From Amanita rubescens (taxonomy: Eukaryota > Basidiomycota > Agaricomycetes > Agaricales > Amanitaceae): a DNA stretch of 29,668 nucleotides. The notes under the pieces are model-generated. The model was not told the origin of the DNA and did not search any database. It saw only the letters and a program-made list of their open reading frames with translations. The stretch is from assembly GCA_015039365.1 (NCBI GenBank), contig WION01000601.1, forward strand, positions 1-29,668. Reading direction: 5' to 3'. Every line of letters begins with the position of its first letter. Position 1 is the first letter of the stretch. Shown piece by piece: positions 20,201 to 29,085 of the stretch. The translations under genes were made by a program, and so were the position numbers.

Positions 20201-23048
20201 CCTGGTGGACGACAGGACACTAGGGAACTGCAGGGGTACACCCCCGATGTACCCTGGTGGACGACAGGACACTAGGGAACTGCAGGGGTACACCCCCGAT
20301 GTACCCTGGTGGACGACAGGACACTAGGGAACTGCAGGGGTACACCCCCGATGTACCCTGGTGGACGACAGGACACTAGGGAACTGCAGGGGTACACCCC
20401 CGATGTACCCTGGTGGACGACAGGACACTAGGGAACTGCAGGGGTACACCCCCGATGTACCCTGGTGGACGACAGGACACTAGGGAACTGCAGGGGTACA
20501 CCCCCGATGTACCCTGGTGGACGACAGGACACTAGGGAACTGCAGGGGTACACCCCCGATGTACCCTGGTGGACGACAGGACACTAGGGAACTGCAGGGG
20601 TACACCCCCGATGTACCCTGGTGGACGACAGGACACTAGGGAACTGCAGGGGTACACCCCCGATGTACCCTGGTGGACGACAGGACACTAGGGAACTGCA
20701 GGGGTACACCCCCGATGTACCCTGGTGGACGACAGGACACTAGGGAACTGCAGGGGTACACCCCCGATGTACCCTGGTGGACGACAGGACACTAGGGAAC
20801 TGCAGGGGTACACCCCCGATGTACCCTGGTGGACGACAGGACACTAGGGAACTGCAGGGGTACACCCCCGATGTACCCTGGTGGACGACAGGACACTAGG
20901 GAACTGCAGGGGTACACCCCCGATGTACCCTGGTGGACGACAGGACACTAGGGACTGCAGGGGTACACCCCCGATGTACCCTGGTGGACGACAGGACACT
21001 AGGGAACTGCAGGGGTACACCCCCGATGTACCCTGGTGGACGACAGGACACTAGGGAACTGCAGGGGTACACCCCCGATGTACCCTGGTGGACGACAGGA
21101 CACTAGGGAACTGCAGGGGTACACCCCCGATGTACCCTGGTGGACGACAGGACACTAGGGAACTGCAGGGGTACACCCCCGATGTACCCTGGTGGACGAC
21201 AGGACACTAGGGAACTGCAGGGGTACACCCGGTGTACCCTGGTGGACGACAGGACACTAGGACTGCAGGGGTACACCCCGATGTACCCTGGTGGACGACA
21301 GGACACTAGGGAACTGCAGGGGTACACCCCCGATGTACCCTGGTGGACGACAGGACACTAGGGAACTGCAGGGGTACACCCCCGATGTACCCTGGTGGAC
21401 GACAGGACACTAGGGAACTGCAGGGGTACACCCCCGATGTACCCTGGTGGACGACAGGACACTAGGGAACTGCAGGGGTACACCCCCGATGTACCCTGGT
21501 GGACGACAGGACACTAGGGAACTGCAGGGGTACACCCCCGATGTACCCTGGTGACGACAGGACACTAGGGAACTGCAGGGGTACACCCCCCGATGTACCC
21601 TGGTGGACGACAGGACACTAGGGAACTGCAGGGGTACACCCCCGATGTACCCTGGTGGACGACAGGACACTAGGGAACTGCAGGGGTACACCCCCGATGT
21701 ACCCTGGTGGACGACAGGACACTAGGGAACTGCAGGGGTACACACCCCGATGTACCCTGGTGGACGACAGGACACTAGGGAACTGCAGGGGTACAACCCC
21801 CGATGTACCCTGGTGGACGACAGGACACTAGGGAACTGCAGGGGTACACCCCCGATGTACCCTGGTGGACGACAGGACACTAGGGAACTGCAGGGGTACA
21901 CCCCCGATGTACCCTGGTGGACGACAGGACACTAGGGAACTGCAGGGGTACACCCCCGATGTACCCTGGTGGACGACAGGACACTAGGGAAACTGCAGGG
22001 GTACACCCCCGATGTACCCTGGTGGACGACAGGACACTAGGGAACTGCAGGGGTACACCCCCGATGTACCCTGGTGGACGACAGGACACTAGGGAACTGC
22101 AGGGGTACACCCCCGATGTACCCTGGTGGACGACAGGACACTAGGGAACTGCAGGGGTACACCCCGATGTACCCTGGTGGACGACAGGACACTAGGGAAC
22201 TGCAGGGGTACACCCCCGATGTACCCTGGTGGACGACAGGACACTAGGGAACTGCAGGGGTACACCCCCGATGTACCCTGGTGGACGACAGGACACTAGG
22301 GAACTGCAGGGGTACACCCCCGATGTACCCTGGTGGACGACAGGACACTAGGGAACTGCAGGGGTACACCCCCGATGTACCCTGGTGGACGACAGGACAC
22401 TAGGAACTGCAGGGGTACACCCCCGATGTACCCTGGTGGACGACAGGACACTAGGGAACTGCAGGGGTACACCCCCGATGTACCCTGGTGGACGACAGGA
22501 CACTAGGGAACTGCAGGGGTACACCCCCGATGTACCCTGGTGGACGACAGGACACTAGGGAACTGCAGGGGTACACCCCCGATGTACCCTGGTGGACGAC
22601 AGGACACTAGGGAACTGCAGGGGTACACCCCCGATGTACCCTGGTGGACGACAGGACACTAGGGAACTGCAGGGGTACACCCCCGATGTACCCTGGTGGA
22701 CGACAGGACACTAGGGAACTGCAGGGGTACACCCCCGATGTACCCTGGTGGACGACAGGACACTAGGGAACTGCAGGGGTACACCCCCGATGTACCCTGG
22801 TGGACGACAGGACACTAGGGAACTGCAGGGGTACACCCCCGATGTACCCTGGTGGACGACAGGACACTAGGGAACTGCAGGGGTACACCCCCGATGTACC
22901 CTGGTGGACGACAGGACACTAGGGAACTGCAGGGGTACACCCCCGATGTACCCTGGTGGACGACAGGACACTAGGGAACTGCAGGGGTACACCCCCGATG
23001 TACCCTGGTGGACGACAGGACACTAGGGAACTGCAGGGGTACACCCCC
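17211..23048 (-). repeat. 52-bp tandem array, right arm, 112 copies, inverted
   Basis: Same 52-bp unit as 12776-16316 in reverse complement. Anchors at 17217 and 23039 give 112 intervals; the first is 58 bp (6-bp insertion), and the others total 111 x 52 minus a net 8 bases. I count 14 indel-bearing units, of which 10 lie between about 21230 and 22410; the rest of the array is practically invariant. The right array is thus 44 units longer than the left one, so the palindrome is asymmetric. Confidence 0.97.
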
Positions 23049-23646
23049 AATGAGTAGACAATGATAGCCCTTTTGAGTCAGTAGTGGTGGCAAGGGGGTG
23101 GCAGTTGTAGTGGACCATTGTGGTCATAGTTGCTGCACAAGTTCTGGTAGAGACAGTAATGGTACCAGTAATTACTAGTGTATCGGTCAAAAATAGTAGT
23201 AACCATACAGTAGCTCAATGTGGTACCTGTACTACTAGCCTCAAACTGACTTGCACTGTTCAGATAGACTAATTAGTAGTAATTACTACTTGTGCTACTC
23301 CATGGGAATAGAACCAAATCCAAACACAGTGATGGAGATGATGAGGGCAACAAAAAGGTTGTACCTGTTAGTACTCAGTGAGTGGCTGTGGTGGTAGCAC
23401 CAATGGTGACTCTATAGTGGTAGACAGTGGGGAGTAGGTAGTACTTTAGTGGTGGGAGCACCCAGCAATCATTGTTGTGTAGGCAGGTGCATGTTAAGTG
23501 CATTAAAACAGCACTTGTGGTGATGGTAGACAAGCAGTATTCACACCACTAATATTGCTTGACAGATCACCAAAAGGTGGTGGTTGTTTGTTGTTGCTAT
23601 AGTAATAAGTATTACGACAGAGGTTATCATTATATCAAAACTCCGA
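23049..23646 (-). repeat. Right outer inverted-repeat arm
   Basis: Reverse complement of the left outer arm, from CCAATGAGTAGACAATGATA to TATATCAAAACTCCGA. Near-identity of the two arms implies recent formation, gene conversion between arms, or duplication during assembly. The outer flank after about 23660 is unrelated to the TPR gene flanking the left end. Confidence 0.9.
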
Positions 23647-23812
23647 TGGTAGTCATGTGACGCCCGCGAGTCGCGGGCTCTTGCAACAATCCAAGGCGGG
23701 AAGGGAGCTCCAACTTCAGGAGCACACCGAGAATCCAATACGGCGTTATCGACGGATGAGGGAGCTTAGGAGGTGCGATGACGGGCACAGGTGAACGAGA
23801 AGGATCTTGATG

Positions 23813-26800
23813 GTGCGTTTTCCTTATCGCTCTCTCGTTTCCTCGGCTGACTGCTTTCACAGCTTCACTTATCGTTTCCTGGGACTCAGAAGTGAGCCCC
23901 TATCGGTTTTCCTGCCAACGGACGATAGGCGAGAGGGAGGTGATGGAAAGACTATGGGTCGCCCATCACTTCCACGCACGAGACTTAGGGTCGACCCTCT
24001 CTCTTTCAGCAGAACGCGGCCGAAATGCGAGGGCTGGAGCCAGCATGCTGCCGCAGTGTGCGCAGCTTCGGGACTAGGTAAACCCTGTGATTCTCTTTGC
24101 TCCCATGTTTATAATAAATGCGTCGTATAGGCGCAGTGTCTTAAACTGGCCGTCCGTTAGTTGTCCAGAGGAAGAGACTCATTCGAATCCCGATTGTAAA
24201 TATTCGGAGAGTTCGTTTGAACTCTCCATCGTCTTGAATGATTTGATTATCACTACACGCCCAGCGCCTCTTCCCCTTCAAGAAGGAAAAAACGGGCGTC
24301 GGATAGCAATTGCGGGAACTCTCGTATGAGTTCGAGTTCCCATACGAGGTTAAGGGTATAAATAGGTAAGTTTCTTATACCCGGGAATAATGATTTATTG
24401 ACGACGTTGTAGCGTCGCCGTTTTGTCCGTTGTGATTGGCTTACGGCCGGGAGAGGGAGTAGACGGGGTAGACTGCGAGAGAGCAGCTTTGGAAGCGGGT
24501 GCGTTCTCGTTTTCCGCTCATTTTGATTCGTATTAACTGCATTGCACAGGCGCAGCTATCCCGGCTTGTCGGACGTTAAGAGGTGGGAGGACTCAGTACG
24601 AGTCCTTTCGAGGATTTATTTGAGACCTGGACGATTGTCCGGTCTCGAGGGCGGGACTCCCGCGTCGACCTCTCGCTCGTTGGATCGATGCAGAAACAAG
24701 TGCGTGCGAGGGCCAGGAAGGCAGATGGAATTAGAGAGGGAGAAGGGGTGGAGACTACGAGGATATGTAAGTCTCCTTTTCTCTTATTTCTCTATTCTGC
24801 TCGTATTGACTGCGAGATGCACTAGCGCAATGATCCAGAGTGTGTAGAATGGACGAGGACTCAGAATTGAATCCTCAATGATTACTTGGAGAGTTCGTTG
24901 GAACTCTCCGATTTTCTGGATCGCGATGAATCTAACTCGTCACGAGTTCCTTCCTTTCTTACAAGAAGAGGGAAGTTAGGATTAGATTTGTGGAGACTCT
25001 GGCGAGTCCTTCCAAGTAAGTTGATTAATTTGAGTCATATATAATTCAATGTCGTTATTTCATATAGTTGATATAATATATTCATAATTTACACATTTAC
25101 GTGTGTGGAGGGCTCGGATTTAGCCCTCCGAATCAATTCGCAAATACCACAAGAGGATGAACAACAAGGGAGACGAGAGAGTGGCGATGACGTGGCGACC
25201 TCGTCAGAGTGCTTGTAAATCGGGAAACGTCGATATTTGATCGTCGTAGCCTCAAGTGGCTGATGCGAAGGAAGTTGAATGGTGTGGGCAGTATTCGTAC
25301 TGCGCGACTTAAGAGTGAGCGGTTGTCACCCGTATAATTTGTTTTATTGATGACAAAACAGATTTGTCGTCTCCAGATGACCGCTACTTAGGGCGGTTTA
25401 CAGCGGGCGCACCAAATTACGTTCGACGCACGCAGAACCAGGAGTTTCCGCCCACCACAAAGGCTCAGGCGGAAGTATGGGCTCGTGGTGGTCTTGGCGT
25501 CGATGTAGGCATAAGGAGGGGCTGAGGTGGGAGCCTCGTCGTCCTCAATGTACTCGTGATGATTGTGTACTCCGTCTCTTCGGCCTCGCGATTCCTGATT
25601 GCACAGAAGGTAATGACACGGAGGACCCACATCATTCTCAACAACATGCCACGACTACAGCAAAGGGCGAAAGCAACAGCTTGGCTGGTGCGTTGGGCAT
25701 ATGCGGTGTGAGTACCACCACGGGTTGAGGCGAGTACCAGTTGGCACTCAAGTCGAACTTAGCATTAACGATATCCGAAGGATATCGTTGGGAAACTTCG
25801 GGTCTCAAGGACATGGGGAAAGCTCCGAAGGTTTCAGCTGGACATTCAGCTGAAGGATTGGAGGAACCAGCTGTGGATCGGCTGGTATACGTGAACGCGG
25901 TAGGGGGACCGCAGGGGAATCGAGTGAGTACCAAACGGCACTTGTTTTCACGTTACTGACAGCCCACAGGTTGCGCTGTCGAATTGTTGCTCCATTTGGC
26001 TGATATGAAGCTTTTTGAGGGAATAGGGTGGCCGAATTGCAGAGTTCTTCCTGATTCAGTTATGATGGGAGAAGGCTCGGTACATTCGGCCTTAGACTCA
26101 GGTGAGTACTCGTTGGCACTCGCCGGGTTATTGACGTATTGATGACATCCCAAGGACGTTGTCGGGATGTATGAAGCCAGTCGAGTTCAACACTCGACTG
26201 TGTGGATGGACGAACCAGCCGATGCGAATCAAGCAGGGTCTCGACTGGAAGGATGGAGAGGCCTGCGTAGGGTAGGCAGACGCAGACGAGTATAACGGCA
26301 TGAGGGCCGTATTGGGTACATCCTGAGGTGAGCATGTGTCCATGCTCATATCCACGTTACTGACGGCGTGCAGTTCTCGCTGCCGTTGGATGCTCGTCTC
26401 GTCAAACACAGGGCCAGGAAGCCGCGTGATGGATTCAGAATGCTCAGAGGAGAGCTCGTTCGCTCTCCGGGTCTTGAGCTGTTGGCGAGTAGCATCGGGT
26501 CGTACCGGAGGGTATTCCGAGTCTTCAGGTTTAGGTGAGCGTATCATCACGCTCGCTTCTATTTCTTTATTGACGACTCGTGTATTCAGTCGTCTAGAAT
26601 CCGATTCGGGGTCGGCAGCCTCGTCAGGTGGATCATTTGAAGCATGACGAACGGATTCGTCACAGGCGAGGGAGCGTCAGTTCATACGCTCCCGAATACA
26701 GGCTGCGGCTCTCGCGAGCTGCTCTCCTTCATTCCTCGAAGGAGCTATGGGTTGTTGGGACTGTCTTCGAGCAGTCCCGGTATAAGGTGAGCGCAGTAAT

Positions 26801-27936
26801 TCACTCGCATCTTATTGATGACGCTTAGGATGCGTCGTCCGGGTACCACCTCACTGACAGGCGGTGAACACTCGTCCGAAGGTGAACGAGTGGATGTGGT
26901 TGGCGCAAGACGGATGGACGAGGGAACGGATGTGGAGAATGGCAGTGTGGCAGCTACTGTATCTTCAGGTACGTTTTCTTCACTTCTATTGATTTGAATC
27001 TTGACGACGGTATCGTAGATCCGCCGTTTCTTCTCCATTTCATCCGAAAAGGAAAAGGTTGTGACTCGTGCGCCGATGAGTCTTTGAATTTGAGTAGTGC
27101 GCTCAGCGAAACACTCGTGGGTTTTGGGAGAGTGAGGTGGCTCTCCCCTGGATTCAGCGAATAGTGTGGCTTCTCCCGTAACAGGAGAAGACGGGTTTTC
27201 ACCAGACGGTGGTGAAAAAGATTCATTGGAGACCCGAGAGAGGGTCTCCATCAAACGGTGCATAGTATTAATATTTACTACGTGATTTGTACTTACGAAG
27301 CTCGATGCGCGTCGTTTCGAGACTACAGGGAAAGGTGTCGAAGCCCTGTCTTTGGAAGGACGAGTCGGAGGAGGGCGAGTTGAGGAGATAATGACGGGCG
27401 AGGGTCTTGACAGTGAGGAGGCTGTCTTAGACTGTGCAGGTAGGTGTTTAAGTGCATTCGTTCCTTTCGTAGGATTGACTTCAGCCTTTCCAGGTTGTTT
27501 CTCAACATCCTGACGTTTCGGAGTGGAAGTCGAGACGGCTCGGCCAGAAGACTTGATGCTGATACGAGAGTTTCCCTTCGGGAGCTCTCTGGTACTCAGA
27601 ACGGTCTTCTTAGACTGTTCTCCAGCCTTAGCATGCATGCCAGAGCTGATTGAAGGTCAGAAGATGGGTAAGACCATCTCCGGGACAGGTTTGAGGGTTG
27701 TGAGCCAGTATTGGCTTGTGAGCAACATTCCGGGGACTCATCTTGAATCCCTGAGGTTTAGGAGGGTTGTCCGGCTTCGCAGAGCTCGGACTAGCTTTAG
27801 AATGGGTCAACTGAGCTCGTTCGGGCGTGTTTCGAGTCTCGGGAGCCGAGACTCTTTGAATGGCTATAGGCGTAGCTTGCGGGTGGCTTCCTTCTCTTTT
27901 TTTCTTTTTTTTATAATAGGAATTTCAAATCGGTAG
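23813..27936 (+). CDS. Unidentified intron-rich plus-strand locus (candidate gene)
   Basis: Not recognised; no domain seen. A chain of fungal-type introns is visible: 23813-23862, 24078-24130, 24366-24412, 24499-24549, 24767-24825, 25016-25067, 25315-25361, 25924-25969, 26102-26154, 26328-26373, 26535-26589, 26787-26828, 26969-27018 and 27440-27472 or 27484. Most start GTGAG/GTAAG, and most have a TGAC or TAAC branch-like motif. Splicing 26644-26786, 26829-26968 and 27019-27164 gives an in-frame 142-codon ORF plus stop, whose second exon reads GTTSLTGGEHSSEGERVDVV. The exon before it (26374-26534) is also fully open. Between blocks the frame shifts, as elsewhere in the window. The last open block is 27523-27936. 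Competing open frames on the other strand (26745-27638) overlap it. The coordinates are an envelope, not a finished gene model. Confidence 0.35.
24366..24412 (+). other. Predicted intron with both splice sites in hairpins
   Basis: 47 bp, GTAAGT...TTATTGAC...TTGTAG. The donor lies in the 12-nt loop of a stem formed by GGGTATAA (24354-24361) and TTATACCC (24375-24382, with one A-run slip allowed). The acceptor TTGTAG is exactly the 6-nt loop of a CGACG/CGTCG stem (24402-24417), so the 3' arm is the first five bases of the next exon. Clearest example of the splice-site hairpin pattern. Confidence 0.5.
26745..27638 (-). CDS. Alternative minus-strand open frame, Ser/Thr/Pro-rich
   Basis: 297 codons without a stop, starting MHAKAGEQSKKTVLSTRELP, with low-complexity Ser/Pro/Thr/Arg-rich sequence and a short charged helical stretch (FSDEMEKKRRIYDTVVKIQ). 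No family recognised. A GTAAGTAC donor-like site on this strand near 27297 would allow an intron. It overlaps predicted plus-strand introns 26787-26828, 26969-27018 and 27440-27484, so at most one model is likely right. The length of the frame argues for it; the absence of further intron signals on this strand argues against. Confidence 0.3.
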   Translation of the reverse strand: MHAKAGEQSKKTVLSTRELPKGNSRISIKSSGRAVSTSTPKRQDVEKQPGKAEVNPTKGTNALKHLPAQSKTASSLSRPSPVIISSTRPPPTRPSKDRASTPFPVVSKRRASSFVSTNHVVNINTMHRLMETLSRVSNESFSPPSGENPSSPVTGEATLFAESRGEPPHSPKTHECFAERTTQIQRLIGARVTTFSFSDEMEKKRRIYDTVVKIQINRSEENVPEDTVAATLPFSTSVPSSIRLAPTTSTRSPSDECSPPVSEVVPGRRILSVINKMRVNYCAHLIPGLLEDSPNNP

Positions 27937-28100
27937 CAAGGTAATAGACAGATGAGACTGTACACGGTATGCATGGCGCCTTCGGGCGTATATGAGGGGA
28001 GTGATGCGTAACAAAAAGAAACGTAAACACTATGGTGAGAGACATACGGTAAATCACTCGATGGTGATTTTCAGCTTATAGAGTGAGGGAGGCCTATCAT

Positions 28101-28742
28101 TCAATGTACGTCCCAAGGGACGCACCCGAAGGACCATATGGAGAAGGCACCCTGGACATGAGGCATAGAGTAGGCGATCCGGTCGCCGAAGTAGCAAGGA
28201 TTACGTTTGTTCTTGCAAACACGTTGAGAGTGGTGATTAGGAAATGCTTGGTGAAGACAGGTCAAGCCTGTCGTTATGGTGCCAGGTGGAAGCTCGTCGG
28301 CTTCAAGTGAGAGAGGAGGGAGGAAGGGTTTGCAGAGTTGGTGCCGGGGCACCGGTATGACAACGGTTGGCAACGCTCGAAGCGTTCCAGGTATTTCGAG
28401 TGGAAGCGTAATCGCTTCAGGTAGAGGTGCCAGAAGCAGTGATGGGGGTTCCTGACATTCGAAAATGACAGGCGGTGGAAGGTAAGAGAGTTTGAGGGCT
28501 GGTGGAGCCCGTGGTGGTCCTGGCAGTAGAGGGGTCCATGGGATCCTGTAGGCTTCAAAAGGGTCAAAGAAGGTGTTGACGGTTGGGGCTGGTGGCAGAA
28601 CTCCAAAGAGTTCAAACAACAAGTCTTTGAGACTTGTGGGGAGAGGGAGCGACGGGGCGACGGGGAAGTTGGTGTGACGGTTGGCGTCACAACGTATGTT
28701 TTTGGCTACATTTGTATACCGCATCGCATGCCTAAGACACAT
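28101..28742 (-). CDS. Unidentified Pro/Leu-rich open frame
   Basis: 213 codons from ATG at 28742, Pro/Leu-rich (SLPLPTSLKDLLFELFGVLP, FFDPFEAYRIPWTPLLPGPP), long for a stretch where the other frames are broken. No domain recognised. It lies within the hairpin-rich field, and hairpins at 28256-28272, 28340-28353, 28372-28386, 28403-28418, 28620-28636 and 28673-28691 fall inside it. Upstream on its strand is the 28758-28773 hairpin. It could be an exon of the same minus-strand gene as 26745-27638, or a chance frame in structured DNA. Confidence 0.35.
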   Translation of the reverse strand: MCLRHAMRYTNVAKNIRCDANRHTNFPVAPSLPLPTSLKDLLFELFGVLPPAPTVNTFFDPFEAYRIPWTPLLPGPPRAPPALKLSYLPPPVIFECQEPPSLLLAPLPEAITLPLEIPGTLRALPTVVIPVPRHQLCKPFLPPLSLEADELPPGTITTGLTCLHQAFPNHHSQRVCKNKRNPCYFGDRIAYSMPHVQGAFSIWSFGCVPWDVH

Positions 28743-28773
28743 ATAAACTTATCGATGGCGGCACGAGTGCCGC

Positions 28774-28949
28774 AGGTCCCGCTACGTGAAAGAACAATCA
28801 TATTTGTATCATAATCTTTTAAACTTCGTTTATACCCAATAATGCACCAAAATGGCTCCTACTGCCACTAATATTAATGGGACTCTCAACGCACACCGGC
28901 GAAGCGTCGGAGATTGAAATTAAAACACCGAACATGAAGTTGATAGTAG
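28774..28949. other. AT-rich non-coding gap
   Basis: Short stretch after the last strong hairpin with no recognised gene or repeat. Confidence 0.4.
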
Positions 28950-29085
28950 TGGTGGATGGTGGACGTTCGGCGGTGGACGGTGGACCGGTGGATGTTCGGC
29001 GGTGGTGGACAGTGGACAGTTGATGCGCTGATGTTCGGCGGTGGGCGGTGGACTGGGCGGTGGACGGTGGACGCCGGACCCGGAC
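28950..29085 (+). repeat. GGTGGAC / GATGTTCGGCGGTGG minisatellite
   Basis: Imperfect short tandem repeat made of GGTGGAC heptamers and three GATGTTCGGCGGTGG-like longer blocks. Open frames across it on both strands are low complexity (for example repeated HRPPST-type peptides on the minus strand) and are best explained by the repeat rather than a gene. Confidence 0.75.

Larger units (their letters stand above)
12137..23660. mobile_element. Foldback-like palindromic element, 11.5 kb, no transposase
   Basis: Two long inverted arms surround a unique core. The left arm is 12189-16316 and the right arm is 17211-23646 in reverse complement. Each arm has an outer non-repetitive part of about 590 bp and an inner array of the same 52-bp unit in opposite orientation. 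The left end begins AGGGGAAAGTGACCG exactly where TPR homology stops; the right end fades after TCCGATGG near 23660. There is no open frame resembling a transposase, so the element would be non-autonomous. Long inverted ends built of short tandem repeats define Foldback elements (Drosophila FB, some plant MULE relatives). Assignment to a superfamily is not possible from this sequence. A regional satellite or other inverted-repeat chromosomal structure is an alternative. Confidence 0.65.
23662..28773. repeat. Field of dozens of short perfect inverted repeats (hairpins)
   Basis: Perfect stems of 6-10 bp with loops mostly 2-10 nt recur every few tens of bases. Examples (5' arm start to 3' arm end; stem length): 23662-23678 (7), 24206-24227 (9), 24888-24909 (9), 25107-25129 (8), 25767-25789 (10), 25833-25854 (8), 26178-26200 (9), 26330-26347 (7), 26449-26468 (7), 26645-26662 (7), 26670-26693 (8), 26724-26744 (7), 26757-26778 (7), 26869-26892 (7), 27126-27147 (7), 27170-27190 (7), 27196-27218 (9), 27227-27250 (9), 27834-27854 (8), 28051-28070 (7), 28620-28636 (7), 28673-28691 (7), 28758-28773 (7). 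Stem sequences differ from one another, so this is not one repeated hairpin family, apart from the near-identical pair at 24206 and 24888. I saw nothing similar in the STT3, hAT or TPR regions. Confidence 0.85.

Noticed and set aside
17022..22144. Open frames of 70-115 codons inside the arrays (MYPCSSLVSCRPPGYIG-type peptides)
   Set aside because: They are translations of the 52-bp unit, which changes frame each copy and meets stops; they survive only where indels shift the frame.
12776..23048. CRISPR array
   Set aside because: The repeats abut with no variable spacers, run in opposite directions on two arms, and lie in intron-bearing eukaryotic DNA without cas genes.
12137..23660. Palindrome as a simple hairpin-adapter sequencing artefact
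   Set aside because: Not excluded, but a missed-adapter artefact would give mirror copies of equal length. Here the arms differ by 44 units, carry different variants and surround a unique core.
12137..23660. Regional centromere with inverted repeats
   Set aside because: The inverted-repeat-around-core plan is similar, but 11.5 kb with a 0.9-kb core beside genes and transposon-like ends fits a mobile element better; no chromatin evidence is available.
23662..28773. tRNA or other known structured RNA genes in the hairpin field
   Set aside because: Hairpins were compared by eye with the tRNA cloverleaf (acceptor, D, anticodon, T arms); no ordered set with GTTCGA-type T loop was found.
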